Origin: Pusillimonas sp044464525
Lineage (GTDB): Bacteria; Pseudomonadota; Gammaproteobacteria; Burkholderiales; Burkholderiaceae_B
DNA: 64,000 nt
NCBI RefSeq assembly: GCF_044464525.1
Contig: NZ_JBIQLE010000019.1
Span: 4,313 to 68,312 of the forward strand
Direction: 5' to 3'
The notes beneath the pieces are model-generated. The model was given only the letters and a program-made list of their open reading frames with translations. It searched no databases and had not been told where the DNA came from. The position numbers and the translations under genes are program-made. Shown here piece by piece: positions 25,316 through 34,278 of this stretch; positions within the stretch are counted from its first letter, which is position 1; the number at the start of each line of letters is the position of its first letter.

Positions 25316-26518
25316 TCAGGCCGCGCCCGGAAAGCGCTTGGCAATGGCCTGGACGAGACGGCGGGCGGCTTCGGTCTTGCTTAGTCTGGGCAGTTCTTCT
25401 ACGCCCTGGTCGTCGAACAGCACGAATGCGGTGGTGTCGCCTCCCATCGACTCCTGGGCCAGGTTGCCCACCAGCAGCGGAACATTCTTGCGTTGGCGCT
25501 TGGCTTGGGCGTTGTCGCGCAGGTTCTCGGTTTCGGCCGCGAAACCCACGCACCACGGCCCTTTGGGTGTGTGCGCGACCTCGGCGAGAATATCCGGGTT
25601 CGGCGCGAACTGGAGTTCGGGCGGCTGGTCAGAGGCCGTCTTCTTGAGCTTGTTGTCGCTGGCGTTTACGACATGCCAATCAGCCACGGCAGCGACGGCG
25701 ATGAAGATATCCGTGTCCCGTAGGTTGCCCATGACCGCCGCATGCATCTGCGCTGCGCTTTCGACGTCGATGCGGGACACGCCGTAGGGCGAGGGCAGGG
25801 CGGTGGGCCCGGAGACCAGGACCACCTGCGCGCCCGCCTCATGGGCGGCCTGGGCGATGGCATAGCCGGTCTTGCCCGACGAGCGGTTGGTGATGACACG
25901 CACCGGATCGATTTTTTCGGAAGTAGGGCCGGCGGTGATAAGTACGCGCCGTCCGGCCAGCGGCTTGGGTTGTGCGAAGGCAATGATTTCGCGCAGAAGC
26001 TGGTCGGGCTCCAGCATGCGCCCATCGCCCACTTCGCCGCAAGCCTGTTCACCGCTGCCTGGCCCCAGTATGTGTACACCGTCCAGTCGTAGCTGGCGCA
26101 CGTTGCGTTGCGTGGCGGGATGCTCCCACATCTCGCGGTTCATGGCCGGAGCGACCAGCAAGGGGCAGCCTCCGCGCGCCAGGCATAGCGTTGACAATAA
26201 GTCGTTGGCCAGCCCATTGGCCAGCTTCGCCAGGAAATCGGCGCTGGCGGGCGCAATGATCACGGCGCGGGCTTCTCGAGTAAGGTTGATATGCGCCATG
26301 CTGTTGGGAACGCGGCTGTCCCAGGCATCGGTGTAGACGGGGCGGCCGGAAAGCGCCTGCATGGTGGTGGCCGTGATGAAATGCGAGGCGGCTTCGGTCA
26401 TGACGACATCGATTGAGGCGCCATGGTCCTGCATGCGGCGCAGCAATTCGGCGCTTTTATAGCACGCGATTCCGCCTGTGAGGCCCAGTACGAAACGTTG
26501 TTGGTCGAGGTCGGGCAT
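25316..26518 (-). CDS. coaBC: Bifunctional phosphopantothenoylcysteine decarboxylase / phosphopantothenate-cysteine ligase
   Basis: 400 residues, two fused domains of coenzyme A synthesis. CoaC part (1-185): LGLTGGIACYKSAELLR, the FMN-binding region with TEAASHF, PAMNREMW, and the active-site loop with GEQACGEVGDGRM. CoaB part (190-400): GRRVLITAGPTSEKIDPVR, NRSSGKTGYAIA, and AVADWHV. Follows lspA on the same strand with 15 bp spacing. Confidence 0.96.
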   Translation of the reverse strand: MPDLDQQRFVLGLTGGIACYKSAELLRRMQDHGASIDVVMTEAASHFITATTMQALSGRPVYTDAWDSRVPNSMAHINLTREARAVIIAPASADFLAKLANGLANDLLSTLCLARGGCPLLVAPAMNREMWEHPATQRNVRQLRLDGVHILGPGSGEQACGEVGDGRMLEPDQLLREIIAFAQPKPLAGRRVLITAGPTSEKIDPVRVITNRSSGKTGYAIAQAAHEAGAQVVLVSGPTALPSPYGVSRIDVESAAQMHAAVMGNLRDTDIFIAVAAVADWHVVNASDNKLKKTASDQPPELQFAPNPDILAEVAHTPKGPWCVGFAAETENLRDNAQAKRQRKNVPLLVGNLAQESMGGDTTAFVLFDDQGVEELPRLSKTEAARRLVQAIAKRFPGAA

Positions 26519-26533
26519 GGTGTCTTCCTGGAA

Positions 26534-27073
26534 CTAGGCCGCCTTGCGTTGGCGATCGCGCCGTATGCGCAGGATCTCGTCGAGTATGAGCAGTGCGGCG
26601 CCGCAGGTGATGGCCATGTCGGCCACATTGAAGGCCGGGAAGTGCCAGCCGTTCCAGTGGAACAGCAGGAAATCGACGACGTGGCCATGCAGGATGCGGT
26701 CGATGAGGTTGCCCACCGCGCCGCCTAATATGAAGGTAAGCGATGCGCCAAACAGAAGCTGGCCCGGATGCCGCCGCAACAAGTGCAATATCAGGCCGAT
26801 GGCTCCGACCGCAATGACAGTGAACAGCCAGCGTTGCCAGCCTTGCTCGGCGGCCAGGAAGCTGAAGGCGGCGCCAGGGTTGTACAACAGCGTGAAATCA
26901 AAAAACGGCAACACGGGCCAACGTTCTGCATATTGCATGTTGCCGTCGAAATAGACCTTGGTCAACTGGTCGAGCACCACAATCGCCAGGGCCCATGCCA
27001 TCCAGATCCAGAATCGCCTGGGGAATAAAGGCGCGCGCCCGGGCGTGCCGGCGGACGGCTGTTCGTCAGGCAT
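26534..27073 (-). CDS. lspA: Lipoprotein signal peptidase (signal peptidase II)
   Basis: 179 residues, four membrane segments; cleaves prolipoprotein signal peptides at the inner membrane. Catalytic Asp motifs: GGAVGNLIDRILHGHVVDF and FNVADMAITCGA; also VLDQLTKVYFDGN. ATG 27073 overlaps the ileS stop by 8 nt. A 24-residue polar N-terminal extension (MPDEQPSAGTPGRAPLF...) precedes the first helix. Confidence 0.96.
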   Translation of the reverse strand: MPDEQPSAGTPGRAPLFPRRFWIWMAWALAIVVLDQLTKVYFDGNMQYAERWPVLPFFDFTLLYNPGAAFSFLAAEQGWQRWLFTVIAVGAIGLILHLLRRHPGQLLFGASLTFILGGAVGNLIDRILHGHVVDFLLFHWNGWHFPAFNVADMAITCGAALLILDEILRIRRDRQRKAA

Positions 27074-29900
27074 GACGGCGAACCTCGCCTGTTGAAAACA
27101 GGTTGCTGACGCAGCGGCCGCATATTGTGGGATGCTGCTCGTCAAGCCCCACGTCTTCGCGGTGATGCCAGCAGCGCTCGCATTTTGCGTGTTCGGTGGC
27201 GGCGACTTCGATGCCTGGCTCGCCAGGTGCGCGGTGCACTTGCGCACGCGAGACGATCAGCACGAAGCGCAGGTCATCCTGCAGCGACGCCAGAAGGTCG
27301 TAATCGTCGCCGTCGGCATATAGGTCGATTTCGGCATCCAGCGACGAGCCGATCTTGCCGGCGGTACGCACTTCTTCGATGCGCCGCATCACCTCGGCGC
27401 GGATGGCGCGCAGCCGGTTCCACTTCTCGCACAGGGCTGAAGCGTCGACCTGGTCGGGCAGGGCATGGAACAGCTCGGTGAATATGGTGGCGGCCTTGTC
27501 CCGGTGCAGATCCTTCCAGGCCTCTTCGGCGGTAAAGGACAAGATCGGCGCCATGAGCTTGAGCAAGGCGTGGGTGATATGGAACACAGCCGTCTGGGCC
27601 GAGCGCCTTGCCAGGCTGTCTCGGCCCGCAGTGTAGAGCCTGTCCTTCAGGACGTCCAGATAGAAGGCGCCCAGGTCTTCGGAACAGAATATCTGCATAC
27701 GGGCGACGGCCGGATGAAACTCATAGCGCTTGTAATTTTCGAGAGTCTCGGCCTGCATGGTGGCCGTCATGGCCAGCGCATAGCGGTCTATCTCGAACAT
27801 GGCGTCCAGGGCGACGGCATCGCGCGCCGCGTCGAAATCGCTTAAATTGCCCAGCAGGAATTTGAGCGTATTGCGTATGCGCCGGTAGCCCTCGACCACC
27901 CGCTTGAGAATTTCTTCAGAGATGGACAGCTCACCCGAATAATCGGTGGACGCCGTCCAAAGACGAAGAATCTCGGCTCCGAGCGTATCGGACACCTTCT
28001 GCGGCGCCACCACGTTGCCCACCGACTTGCTCATTTTGCGCCCTGAGCCGTCAACCACGAAACCGTGGGTGAGCAGGGCCTTGTAGGGCGGGCGCCCGTA
28101 AAGCATGCAGCTTGTCAGCAGCGAAGAGTGGAACCAGCCGCGGTGCTGGTCGGACCCTTCCAAGTAAAGGTCGGCCGGCCACTTGAGCAGGTCGCCGTGC
28201 GAGCCGTTGAACTCATTGCCCTGGCCGCCCAGTACGGTGGCGTGCGTGGTGCCCGAATCGAACCATACGTCGAGCGTGTCGCGGTTCTTTTCGTATTGAT
28301 CAGCTTCATCGCCAAGCAAGTCGCGCGGGTCCAGCGATTGCCAGGCCTCGATGCCTTCTTTTTCGACCCGCTGGGCCACCTGTTCGAGCAGTTCTATGGT
28401 GCGCGGATGCAGCTCGCCGGTTTCCTTGTGTACGAAAAAGGCCATGGGCACGCCCCATTGGCGCTGGCGCGACAAGGTCCAGTCGGGACGGTTGGCGATC
28501 ATGGCGTGCAGGCGGGCCCGGCCCCATGCCGGGTAGAACTGCGTCTGCTCGACGCCTTTGAGGGCCGCCTCGCGTAGCGTCTCGCCTTCCTTGGGCTGCC
28601 GGTCCATGCCGGCAAACCACTGGCTGGTGGCGCGATAGATGATCGGTGTCTTGTGCCGCCAGCAATGCATATAGCTGTGCGACAGTGTTTTTACATGCAA
28701 CAGCGAGCCGGCCGCCTCGAGCGCCTTGACGATCTCGGGATTGGCCTTCCAGATGTGCTGTCCGCCGAACAGAGGCAGAGTCGAGGCGTAGACGCCGTCG
28801 CCCTTCACGGGGCTGATGATGTCTTCATCGCGCAGGCCATGCGCTTTGCACGACAGGAAGTCATCCACGCCGTAGGCGGGTGACGAATGGACCACGCCGG
28901 TGCCGGCATCCAGCGAGACGTAGTCGGCCAGGTAGATGGGCGCCGTGCGGCGATAGCCGGCATCCAGTTCGTAAAGCGGATGGCGGAATTCAAGATTGGC
29001 CAGGGCGGCGCCGGGAGCGGTCGCAATGATCTCGCCTTCAAGCTGCCATGTTTCGAGACAGCTTTCGACCAGGTCTTTGGCCAACAGCAGCACCGCGCCG
29101 CTTGCACGCGGTTGGGCCAGCTTGACCAGGGCGTATTCAAGCTCGGGGTGGACGTTGAGCGCCTGGTTGGCGGGCAGGGTCCAGGGCGTGGTCGTCCAGA
29201 TGACGACGGCGCCGTCGTCGATGCTCTCCAGGCCGAAGGCGTGGGCCACTTTTCCAGGCTGATCGAAGCGAAAGGCGACGAAAACGGCGGGGTCCTTGCG
29301 GTCGGCGTATTCGACTTCGGCTTCGGCCAGGGCGGAACCGCAATCGAAACACCAGTTGACCGGCTTCAGGCCACGGAAGACGAAGCCCTTTTCCATGATG
29401 CGGGCCAGTACGCGAAGCTCGTTGGCCTCGTCGGCGTGATTCATGGTGAGGTAGGGGCGGTTCCAGTCACCCAGTACGCCCAGGCGCTTGAAATCGTTTT
29501 TCTGGCTTTCAATCTGCTCGAGCGCATAGGCGCGCGCTTTGGCCTGTACTTCTGCAACCGGCAGGTTCTTGCCGTATTTTTTCTCAATCTGTATCTCGAT
29601 CGGCATGCCGTGGCAATCCCAGCCGGGCACGTACTGGGCATCAAAGCCGGACATATTGCGGCTTTTTACGATGATGTCCTTAAGAATTTTGTTGACCGCA
29701 TGGCCGATGTGGATGTCGCCGTTGGCATAGGGCGGGCCGTCATGAAGCACGAATTTGGGTCGCCCCTGGCTGGCCTGCCGGATGGCTTCGTACACTTTGT
29801 TCTCTTCCCATTCGGCGACCCAGCGTGGTTCGCGCTTGGCAAGGTCGCCCCGCATCGGAAAGGGGGTTTCGGGCAGATTTAAAGTGTTTCTATAGTCCAT
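27066..29900 (-). CDS. ileS: Isoleucyl-tRNA synthetase
   Basis: 944 residues from ATG 29900 (MDYRNTLNLPETPFPMR, the conserved start; an ATG 11 codons upstream is less likely). Class I synthetase: HIGH motif in GDIHIGHAVNK, KMSKS in GRKMSKSVGN, editing domain in between, and a C-terminal zinc module CERCWHH...CGRCVSNL. Start overlaps the ribF stop by 11 nt; the ribF-ileS-lspA order is conserved in proteobacteria. Confidence 0.98.
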   Translation of the reverse strand: MDYRNTLNLPETPFPMRGDLAKREPRWVAEWEENKVYEAIRQASQGRPKFVLHDGPPYANGDIHIGHAVNKILKDIIVKSRNMSGFDAQYVPGWDCHGMPIEIQIEKKYGKNLPVAEVQAKARAYALEQIESQKNDFKRLGVLGDWNRPYLTMNHADEANELRVLARIMEKGFVFRGLKPVNWCFDCGSALAEAEVEYADRKDPAVFVAFRFDQPGKVAHAFGLESIDDGAVVIWTTTPWTLPANQALNVHPELEYALVKLAQPRASGAVLLLAKDLVESCLETWQLEGEIIATAPGAALANLEFRHPLYELDAGYRRTAPIYLADYVSLDAGTGVVHSSPAYGVDDFLSCKAHGLRDEDIISPVKGDGVYASTLPLFGGQHIWKANPEIVKALEAAGSLLHVKTLSHSYMHCWRHKTPIIYRATSQWFAGMDRQPKEGETLREAALKGVEQTQFYPAWGRARLHAMIANRPDWTLSRQRQWGVPMAFFVHKETGELHPRTIELLEQVAQRVEKEGIEAWQSLDPRDLLGDEADQYEKNRDTLDVWFDSGTTHATVLGGQGNEFNGSHGDLLKWPADLYLEGSDQHRGWFHSSLLTSCMLYGRPPYKALLTHGFVVDGSGRKMSKSVGNVVAPQKVSDTLGAEILRLWTASTDYSGELSISEEILKRVVEGYRRIRNTLKFLLGNLSDFDAARDAVALDAMFEIDRYALAMTATMQAETLENYKRYEFHPAVARMQIFCSEDLGAFYLDVLKDRLYTAGRDSLARRSAQTAVFHITHALLKLMAPILSFTAEEAWKDLHRDKAATIFTELFHALPDQVDASALCEKWNRLRAIRAEVMRRIEEVRTAGKIGSSLDAEIDLYADGDDYDLLASLQDDLRFVLIVSRAQVHRAPGEPGIEVAATEHAKCERCWHHREDVGLDEQHPTICGRCVSNLFSTGEVRRHA

Positions 29901-30855
29901 GGAGCGCGAAATAATCTCGAGCGCTTTGCACATCGTTTTCGATGGCGGCGATCATTGCAGGAAGGTCGGGGAATTTTTCTTCGTCCCGGAGGTACTGAAG
30001 AAATTCGATTTGCGTGAGTTTACCGTATGCATCAACGTCCCGGTCCAGCAGATGGACCTCGAGCATGATGCGTCCGGAGTCGGAGATGGTGGGTCTTACA
30101 CCAAGGCTGGCCACTCCGTTTAAAGGTTGTTCGGCCAATCCATGGGCCCGCACCACATAAACGCCCGAGCGCGCCGCGCATAGCGTGGGTACGCGAATGT
30201 TCAGCGTGGGAAAGCCCAGGCTGCGGCCAAGCTTTTGACCATGTATGACATGGCCGCTAATCCGGTAAGTATGACCCAGCAGGCGCTCTGCGCGCTCCAG
30301 GTTGCCTACGGCCAGTGCAGTGCGCACCTCAGAACTGGATATCCGGTAGCCATGTTCGTCAACGACGTCGGACAAGGTTTCGACAATGAAACCGTGGCGC
30401 CGTCCGGCCCGGCGCAGCAGGGCCACGTCGCCCATCCGCTTGTGGCCGTAGCGAAAATCCTCGCCCACCAGCAGCCATCGGGTCTGCAAGCCGCGAACCA
30501 GCAGCTGTTCGATGAAATCTTCGGCGGGCATGTCGGCAAGCTGCTGGTTGAAGCGCTGCAATACCAGCTGGCGAATCTGCAGTTTCTGCAGCGCCCAAGC
30601 CTTGTCTCGCAGGCTGCTGATCTGGGTGGGAATCAGTTCAGGGCGCTGCCCGCGCTGCGCGAAAAAGGCGCGCGGATGCGGCTGGAAGGTCATGACTGTG
30701 GGGACCAGGCTGCGCTGCGCGGCTTCGTGGACGACACGGCGGATAATGGCCTGGTGGCCACGATGGACCCCGTCCAGATTGCCGATGGTGACGGCGCTGG
30801 GGCTTTGGGTATCGTAGCGTGGGAGGCGGCGATAGATCTTGAAAGAAGGTTTCAC
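29890..30855 (-). CDS. ribF: Bifunctional riboflavin kinase / FMN adenylyltransferase
   Basis: 321 residues. N-terminal FAD synthetase domain with TIGNLDGVHRGHQAII and ISSSEVRTALAVGNL; C-terminal kinase domain with GRSLGFPTLNI and the conserved Asn/Glu region NGVASLGVRPTI...LEVHLLD. Makes FMN and FAD from riboflavin. Divergent from, and overlapping at its 5' end with, the leader of purN. Confidence 0.96.
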   Translation of the reverse strand: MKPSFKIYRRLPRYDTQSPSAVTIGNLDGVHRGHQAIIRRVVHEAAQRSLVPTVMTFQPHPRAFFAQRGQRPELIPTQISSLRDKAWALQKLQIRQLVLQRFNQQLADMPAEDFIEQLLVRGLQTRWLLVGEDFRYGHKRMGDVALLRRAGRRHGFIVETLSDVVDEHGYRISSSEVRTALAVGNLERAERLLGHTYRISGHVIHGQKLGRSLGFPTLNIRVPTLCAARSGVYVVRAHGLAEQPLNGVASLGVRPTISDSGRIMLEVHLLDRDVDAYGKLTQIEFLQYLRDEEKFPDLPAMIAAIENDVQSARDYFALHGL

Positions 30856-30901
30856 ATCCGAGAGTTTACAATTTTACGTTGCCTTACTCTGGAAAACGTC
30901 C

Positions 30902-31579
30902 TTGTCAGCGTCAAATTCTTCTTCCCGCCGCCGTTTTGTGGTGCTGGTTTCCGGCCGAGGCAGTAATATGCGGGCCATTGTGCAAACCGTGCGTGATCAG
31001 GCCTTGCCCGCCGAAGTGGCGGCTGTCGTGTCGAACTCACCCCAATCCCCGGCAATAGAGTGGGCCCGCGAACAGGGGTTGAAAACAGCGATCGTTCCCC
31101 ATAAAGACTATGCCTCGCGCGAGCAGTTCGATGCGGCTCTGGCCGAGGCCATCGAGATTCATCGGCCCGACTACGTACTGCTGGCTGGCTTCATGCGTGT
31201 GTTGACCACTGGTTTCGTCGAACGTTTCAACGGCAGGCTGGTCAATATCCATCCCTCGTTGCTTCCCGCGTTTCCTGGGCTGCACACCCACCAGCAAGCC
31301 CTGGCCATGGGGGTGCAGTGGCATGGCTGCACGGTGCATTTCGTGACACCCGTGCTTGACCATGGACCCATCATCGCGCAAGGGGTCGTACCGGTGCTTG
31401 CGGGGGATACGCCTGACGAGCTGGCTCGTCGCCTTTTACGGCTCGAGCACAAAGTGTATTCGGAAGTGGTTGAATGGCTGGCTGCAGGCCGGGTTACGCT
31501 TGATGCCATGCAACGGGTGCACGTCGACGGCGTGGTTAGCCGTTCTTTCATTTTGCCGTCAGACGACGGCGGATGTTGA
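30902..31579 (+). CDS. purN: Phosphoribosylglycinamide formyltransferase
   Basis: About 225 residues if translation begins at the TTG at 30902 (GGAAA upstream); a longer TTG frame from 30839 overlaps ribF, and a GTG at 30938-30941 would remove part of the fold. Transfers formyl from 10-formyl-THF to GAR in purine synthesis. Motifs: VLVSGRGSNMRAI (phosphate loop), NIHPSLLPAFPGLHTHQQAL with catalytic Asn/His, and VTPVLDHGPIIAQ with the catalytic Asp. No ATG exists in the plausible start window, which is unusual. Confidence 0.92.
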   Translation: MSASNSSSRRRFVVLVSGRGSNMRAIVQTVRDQALPAEVAAVVSNSPQSPAIEWAREQGLKTAIVPHKDYASREQFDAALAEAIEIHRPDYVLLAGFMRVLTTGFVERFNGRLVNIHPSLLPAFPGLHTHQQALAMGVQWHGCTVHFVTPVLDHGPIIAQGVVPVLAGDTPDELARRLLRLEHKVYSEVVEWLAAGRVTLDAMQRVHVDGVVSRSFILPSDDGGC

Positions 31580-31591
31580 TTCAAGGTAGAT

Positions 31592-32902
31592 ATGAACGCT
31601 TCAAGTAAAAACCGCCGAACGAGTTCGGCCCGGCCCTATGTCGTCGCGGCGGCGCGCATACACCAGGCGCAAGAAGTTTTGGGCGAGATCTTGCAATGGC
31701 AGTATCCCGCCGACGCGGTGTTGTCGCGCTGGCTAAGGGCCAACCCCAAGCTGGGCGCCCGTGACCGGGCCGAGCTCTCGAACGGCGTTTTTGACGTGTT
31801 GCGCCATTTGCGCCGCTATCGGCAGTTCGCCCAAAGCGGTTCCGGCGCGGCTGCGCGCCGGCTCGCCATTCTTGGCCTGAACACGGTTTTTGATCGCGCC
31901 AAGCTTGACGAGGCCCTGTCCGAGGAAGAAAGAGGCTGGCTTGACCATATTCAGCGCATCGATGTTAAAAGCCTGGCGCCCGAGGTGCGATGGAGCGTAC
32001 CCGATTGGCTGATGCAACGCATGTCTGATCTGGACGACGCCGAGGCCCTCATAGAGGCCTTGAATCAGCCGGCGCCGCTCGATCTGCGCGTCAACTCTCT
32101 CAAAGCCGAGCGAGACACGATGCTGCAAACCCTGCGCGACGGCCCCGCAGCCAAGTTCGATCCCCAGCCCACACCGTATTCACCGTGGGGCATCCGTGTG
32201 CAGGGCAGGCCTCCGGTCAATCGCTGGCCTATGTTCGAGCGCGGGGAAATTGAGGTGCAGGACGAGGGCAGCCAGATTCTTACGGCGTTGGTGGGCCCGC
32301 GACGCGGCGAGATGATCATAGATTATTGTGCCGGAGCCGGCGGCAAAACCCTGCTTCTGGGGGCGCTGATGCGCTCCACGGGGCGCTTGTACGCATTTGA
32401 TGTCTCGGCTGCGCGGTTGGCGCGGGCCAAGCCCCGTTTTGCGCGCAGCGGATTGTCCAACATCGTTCCGGTGGTCATCAGCCCCAACAACGATCAGCGT
32501 GTCCGGCGTCTGCGGGGCAAGGCGCATCGTGTTCTGGTGGATGCCCCGTGCAGCGGCCTGGGAACCCTGCGACGAAATCCCGACCTGAAATGGCGACAGC
32601 ACCCGGAATCGGTGGTCGAATTGATGGAGCTACAGGCACGAATCTTGCGGCAGGCCGCAAGCTGTGTGGCGCCCGGAGGCAGGCTGGTGTACGCCACCTG
32701 CAGCGTGCTGCCTGAAGAGAACCAGCAGCAGGTGGAAGCGTTTCTTGCCGAAAACCCAGGTTTCGAGCTGCTGGATGCCAACGAAATCATTAAAGACCGT
32801 TGTAAGAACCTGACGCTTTCGGGGCCGTATTTGTCGATGCGGCCCGACCGGCATGGCACAGACGGCTTCTTTGCGGCGGCAATGCAGCGTACAAATGCAT
32901 AG
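31592..32902 (+). CDS. RsmB/NOP family 16S rRNA (cytosine-C5) methyltransferase-like protein
   Basis: 436 residues. N-terminal NusB-like helical region (about 20-140) followed by a Rossmann SAM-dependent domain: IIDYCAGAGGKTLLLGAL, VDAPCSGLGTLRRNPDLKW, and the catalytic-Cys motif YATCSVLPEEN. Modifies cytosine in rRNA; RsmB (C967) is the nearest named model, but the second residue set is not enough to fix the target base. 12 bp after purN, so same operon. Confidence 0.9.
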   Translation: MNASSKNRRTSSARPYVVAAARIHQAQEVLGEILQWQYPADAVLSRWLRANPKLGARDRAELSNGVFDVLRHLRRYRQFAQSGSGAAARRLAILGLNTVFDRAKLDEALSEEERGWLDHIQRIDVKSLAPEVRWSVPDWLMQRMSDLDDAEALIEALNQPAPLDLRVNSLKAERDTMLQTLRDGPAAKFDPQPTPYSPWGIRVQGRPPVNRWPMFERGEIEVQDEGSQILTALVGPRRGEMIIDYCAGAGGKTLLLGALMRSTGRLYAFDVSAARLARAKPRFARSGLSNIVPVVISPNNDQRVRRLRGKAHRVLVDAPCSGLGTLRRNPDLKWRQHPESVVELMELQARILRQAASCVAPGGRLVYATCSVLPEENQQQVEAFLAENPGFELLDANEIIKDRCKNLTLSGPYLSMRPDRHGTDGFFAAAMQRTNA

Positions 32903-32960
32903 CTTGTGGGACAAGACAGGCGTTTCAGGCGGTTTCACCCCCTCTGATCCGCCCATGTCC

Positions 32961-32974
32961 TTGATTTATCTCAA
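32961..32974 (+). promoter_or_regulatory. FNR/ANR-like site upstream of the desaturase
   Basis: TTGAT-TTAT-CTCAA is one mismatch from the FNR/CRP-family consensus TTGAT-N4-ATCAA. It lies about 110 bp before the desaturase start in the 160-bp intergenic region. Regulation by oxygen would fit an O2-dependent enzyme, but binding is inferred only from the motif. Confidence 0.45.
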
Positions 32975-33069
32975 AAACTAATTTGAAACTTTACTGTCAG
33001 AATAGACGCATGTACGTTAGAATCTACTGGATATTCAACTAGGGGCCCACAAGGCCTTACAAAGTGGTT

Positions 33070-34278
33070 ATGGACACAATTATTTCTTTTCTGGCGGGTG
33101 GCTTGCTGCAGTATTCATGGTGGCAAGTGGCGCTCGTTACTTTGGCTCTCACCCACGTCACCATCCTGGGCGTTACGCTTTTCCTGCATCGCAGCCAAAC
33201 GCACCGAGGTCTCGATCTGCATCCGGCCGTCATGCATTTCTTCCGGTTCTGGCTGTGGATGACCACGGGCATGGTCACCAAAGAATGGGTGGCCATCCAC
33301 CGTAAGCATCACGCCAAGTGCGAACGCGAGGGCGATCCCCACTCGCCTATGGTTTACGGCATCGGCAAGGTGTTCTTCCGCGGCGCCGAGCTCTACCGCG
33401 ACGAAGCCGCCAACGCCGAAACCCTAAAGCGTTTTGGCTACGGCACCCCCGACGACTGGCTCGAGCGCAATGTATATTCGCGCCACAGCTTGCTGGGCGT
33501 ACTTATCATGCTGGGTATCGATGTCGCCCTGTTTGGCGTCCTGGGCCTTACCGTGTGGGCCATCCAGATGGCCTGGATTCCCTTCTGGGCCGCCGGTGTG
33601 GTCAACGGGCTGGGTCACTACGTGGGCTATCGCAACTACGCCAGCCCCGATACCAGCACCAACGTCTTCCCCTGGGGCATCATCATCGGCGGCGAAGAAC
33701 TGCACAATAACCACCATGCCTACGGCACGTCGGCCAAGTTTTCGGCCAAATGGTGGGAATTCGACATCGGCTGGGGCTACATCAAGGTGCTCAGCTTCTT
33801 CCGCCTGGCCACGGTGCGCCGCGTGGCGCCCAAGCTCAAGCTCGAGCCCGCAGCCCAGTCGGTCAGCCTGAAAACGCTCGAGGGCGTCATCCAGCATCGC
33901 TACGAAATCCTGGCACGCTACACCGACGTCATCAAGAAAGCGGCTTCCGAAGAGCTTGCCAAGCTCAAGCCCTTGCGCAAGAAGGGAAGCACCGATTGCC
34001 GCTGGCGCCAGCTTAGCCGCATCCGGCACACCCTTGGCAACGCCGACGTCTCTCTCGAGCCCGCGCAGCGCGCCGAGCTCGACACGGTCCTGGCCCAAAG
34101 CCAGTCACTTTCCACGCTGGTGCAGATGCGCAGCGAGTTGATCCGGCTCTGGGAAAGCTCCAGCGCCACCAGCGAGCAATTGCGCAACGACCTTCAGGCC
34201 TGGTGCCAGCGCGCGCAGCAAAGCGGTATCGAAGGGCTCGAACAATTTGCCTATCGTCTGCGCCGCTATGCGGCATGA
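33070..34278 (+). CDS. Membrane fatty-acid desaturase (DesA/delta-9 type)
   Basis: 402 residues from ATG 33070 (a GTG two codons upstream is also possible). Three His boxes of membrane di-iron desaturases: HRSQTH, HRKHH and HNNHH, with four membrane segments in the first 190 residues. Introduces cis double bonds into acyl chains for membrane fluidity. Residues about 265-402 (starting near SLKTLEGVIQHRYEIL) are a soluble, Lys/Arg/Glu-rich helical extension with no His boxes and not part of the desaturase fold. The stop overlaps uvrD (ATGA). Confidence 0.93.
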   Translation: MDTIISFLAGGLLQYSWWQVALVTLALTHVTILGVTLFLHRSQTHRGLDLHPAVMHFFRFWLWMTTGMVTKEWVAIHRKHHAKCEREGDPHSPMVYGIGKVFFRGAELYRDEAANAETLKRFGYGTPDDWLERNVYSRHSLLGVLIMLGIDVALFGVLGLTVWAIQMAWIPFWAAGVVNGLGHYVGYRNYASPDTSTNVFPWGIIIGGEELHNNHHAYGTSAKFSAKWWEFDIGWGYIKVLSFFRLATVRRVAPKLKLEPAAQSVSLKTLEGVIQHRYEILARYTDVIKKAASEELAKLKPLRKKGSTDCRWRQLSRIRHTLGNADVSLEPAQRAELDTVLAQSQSLSTLVQMRSELIRLWESSSATSEQLRNDLQAWCQRAQQSGIEGLEQFAYRLRRYAA

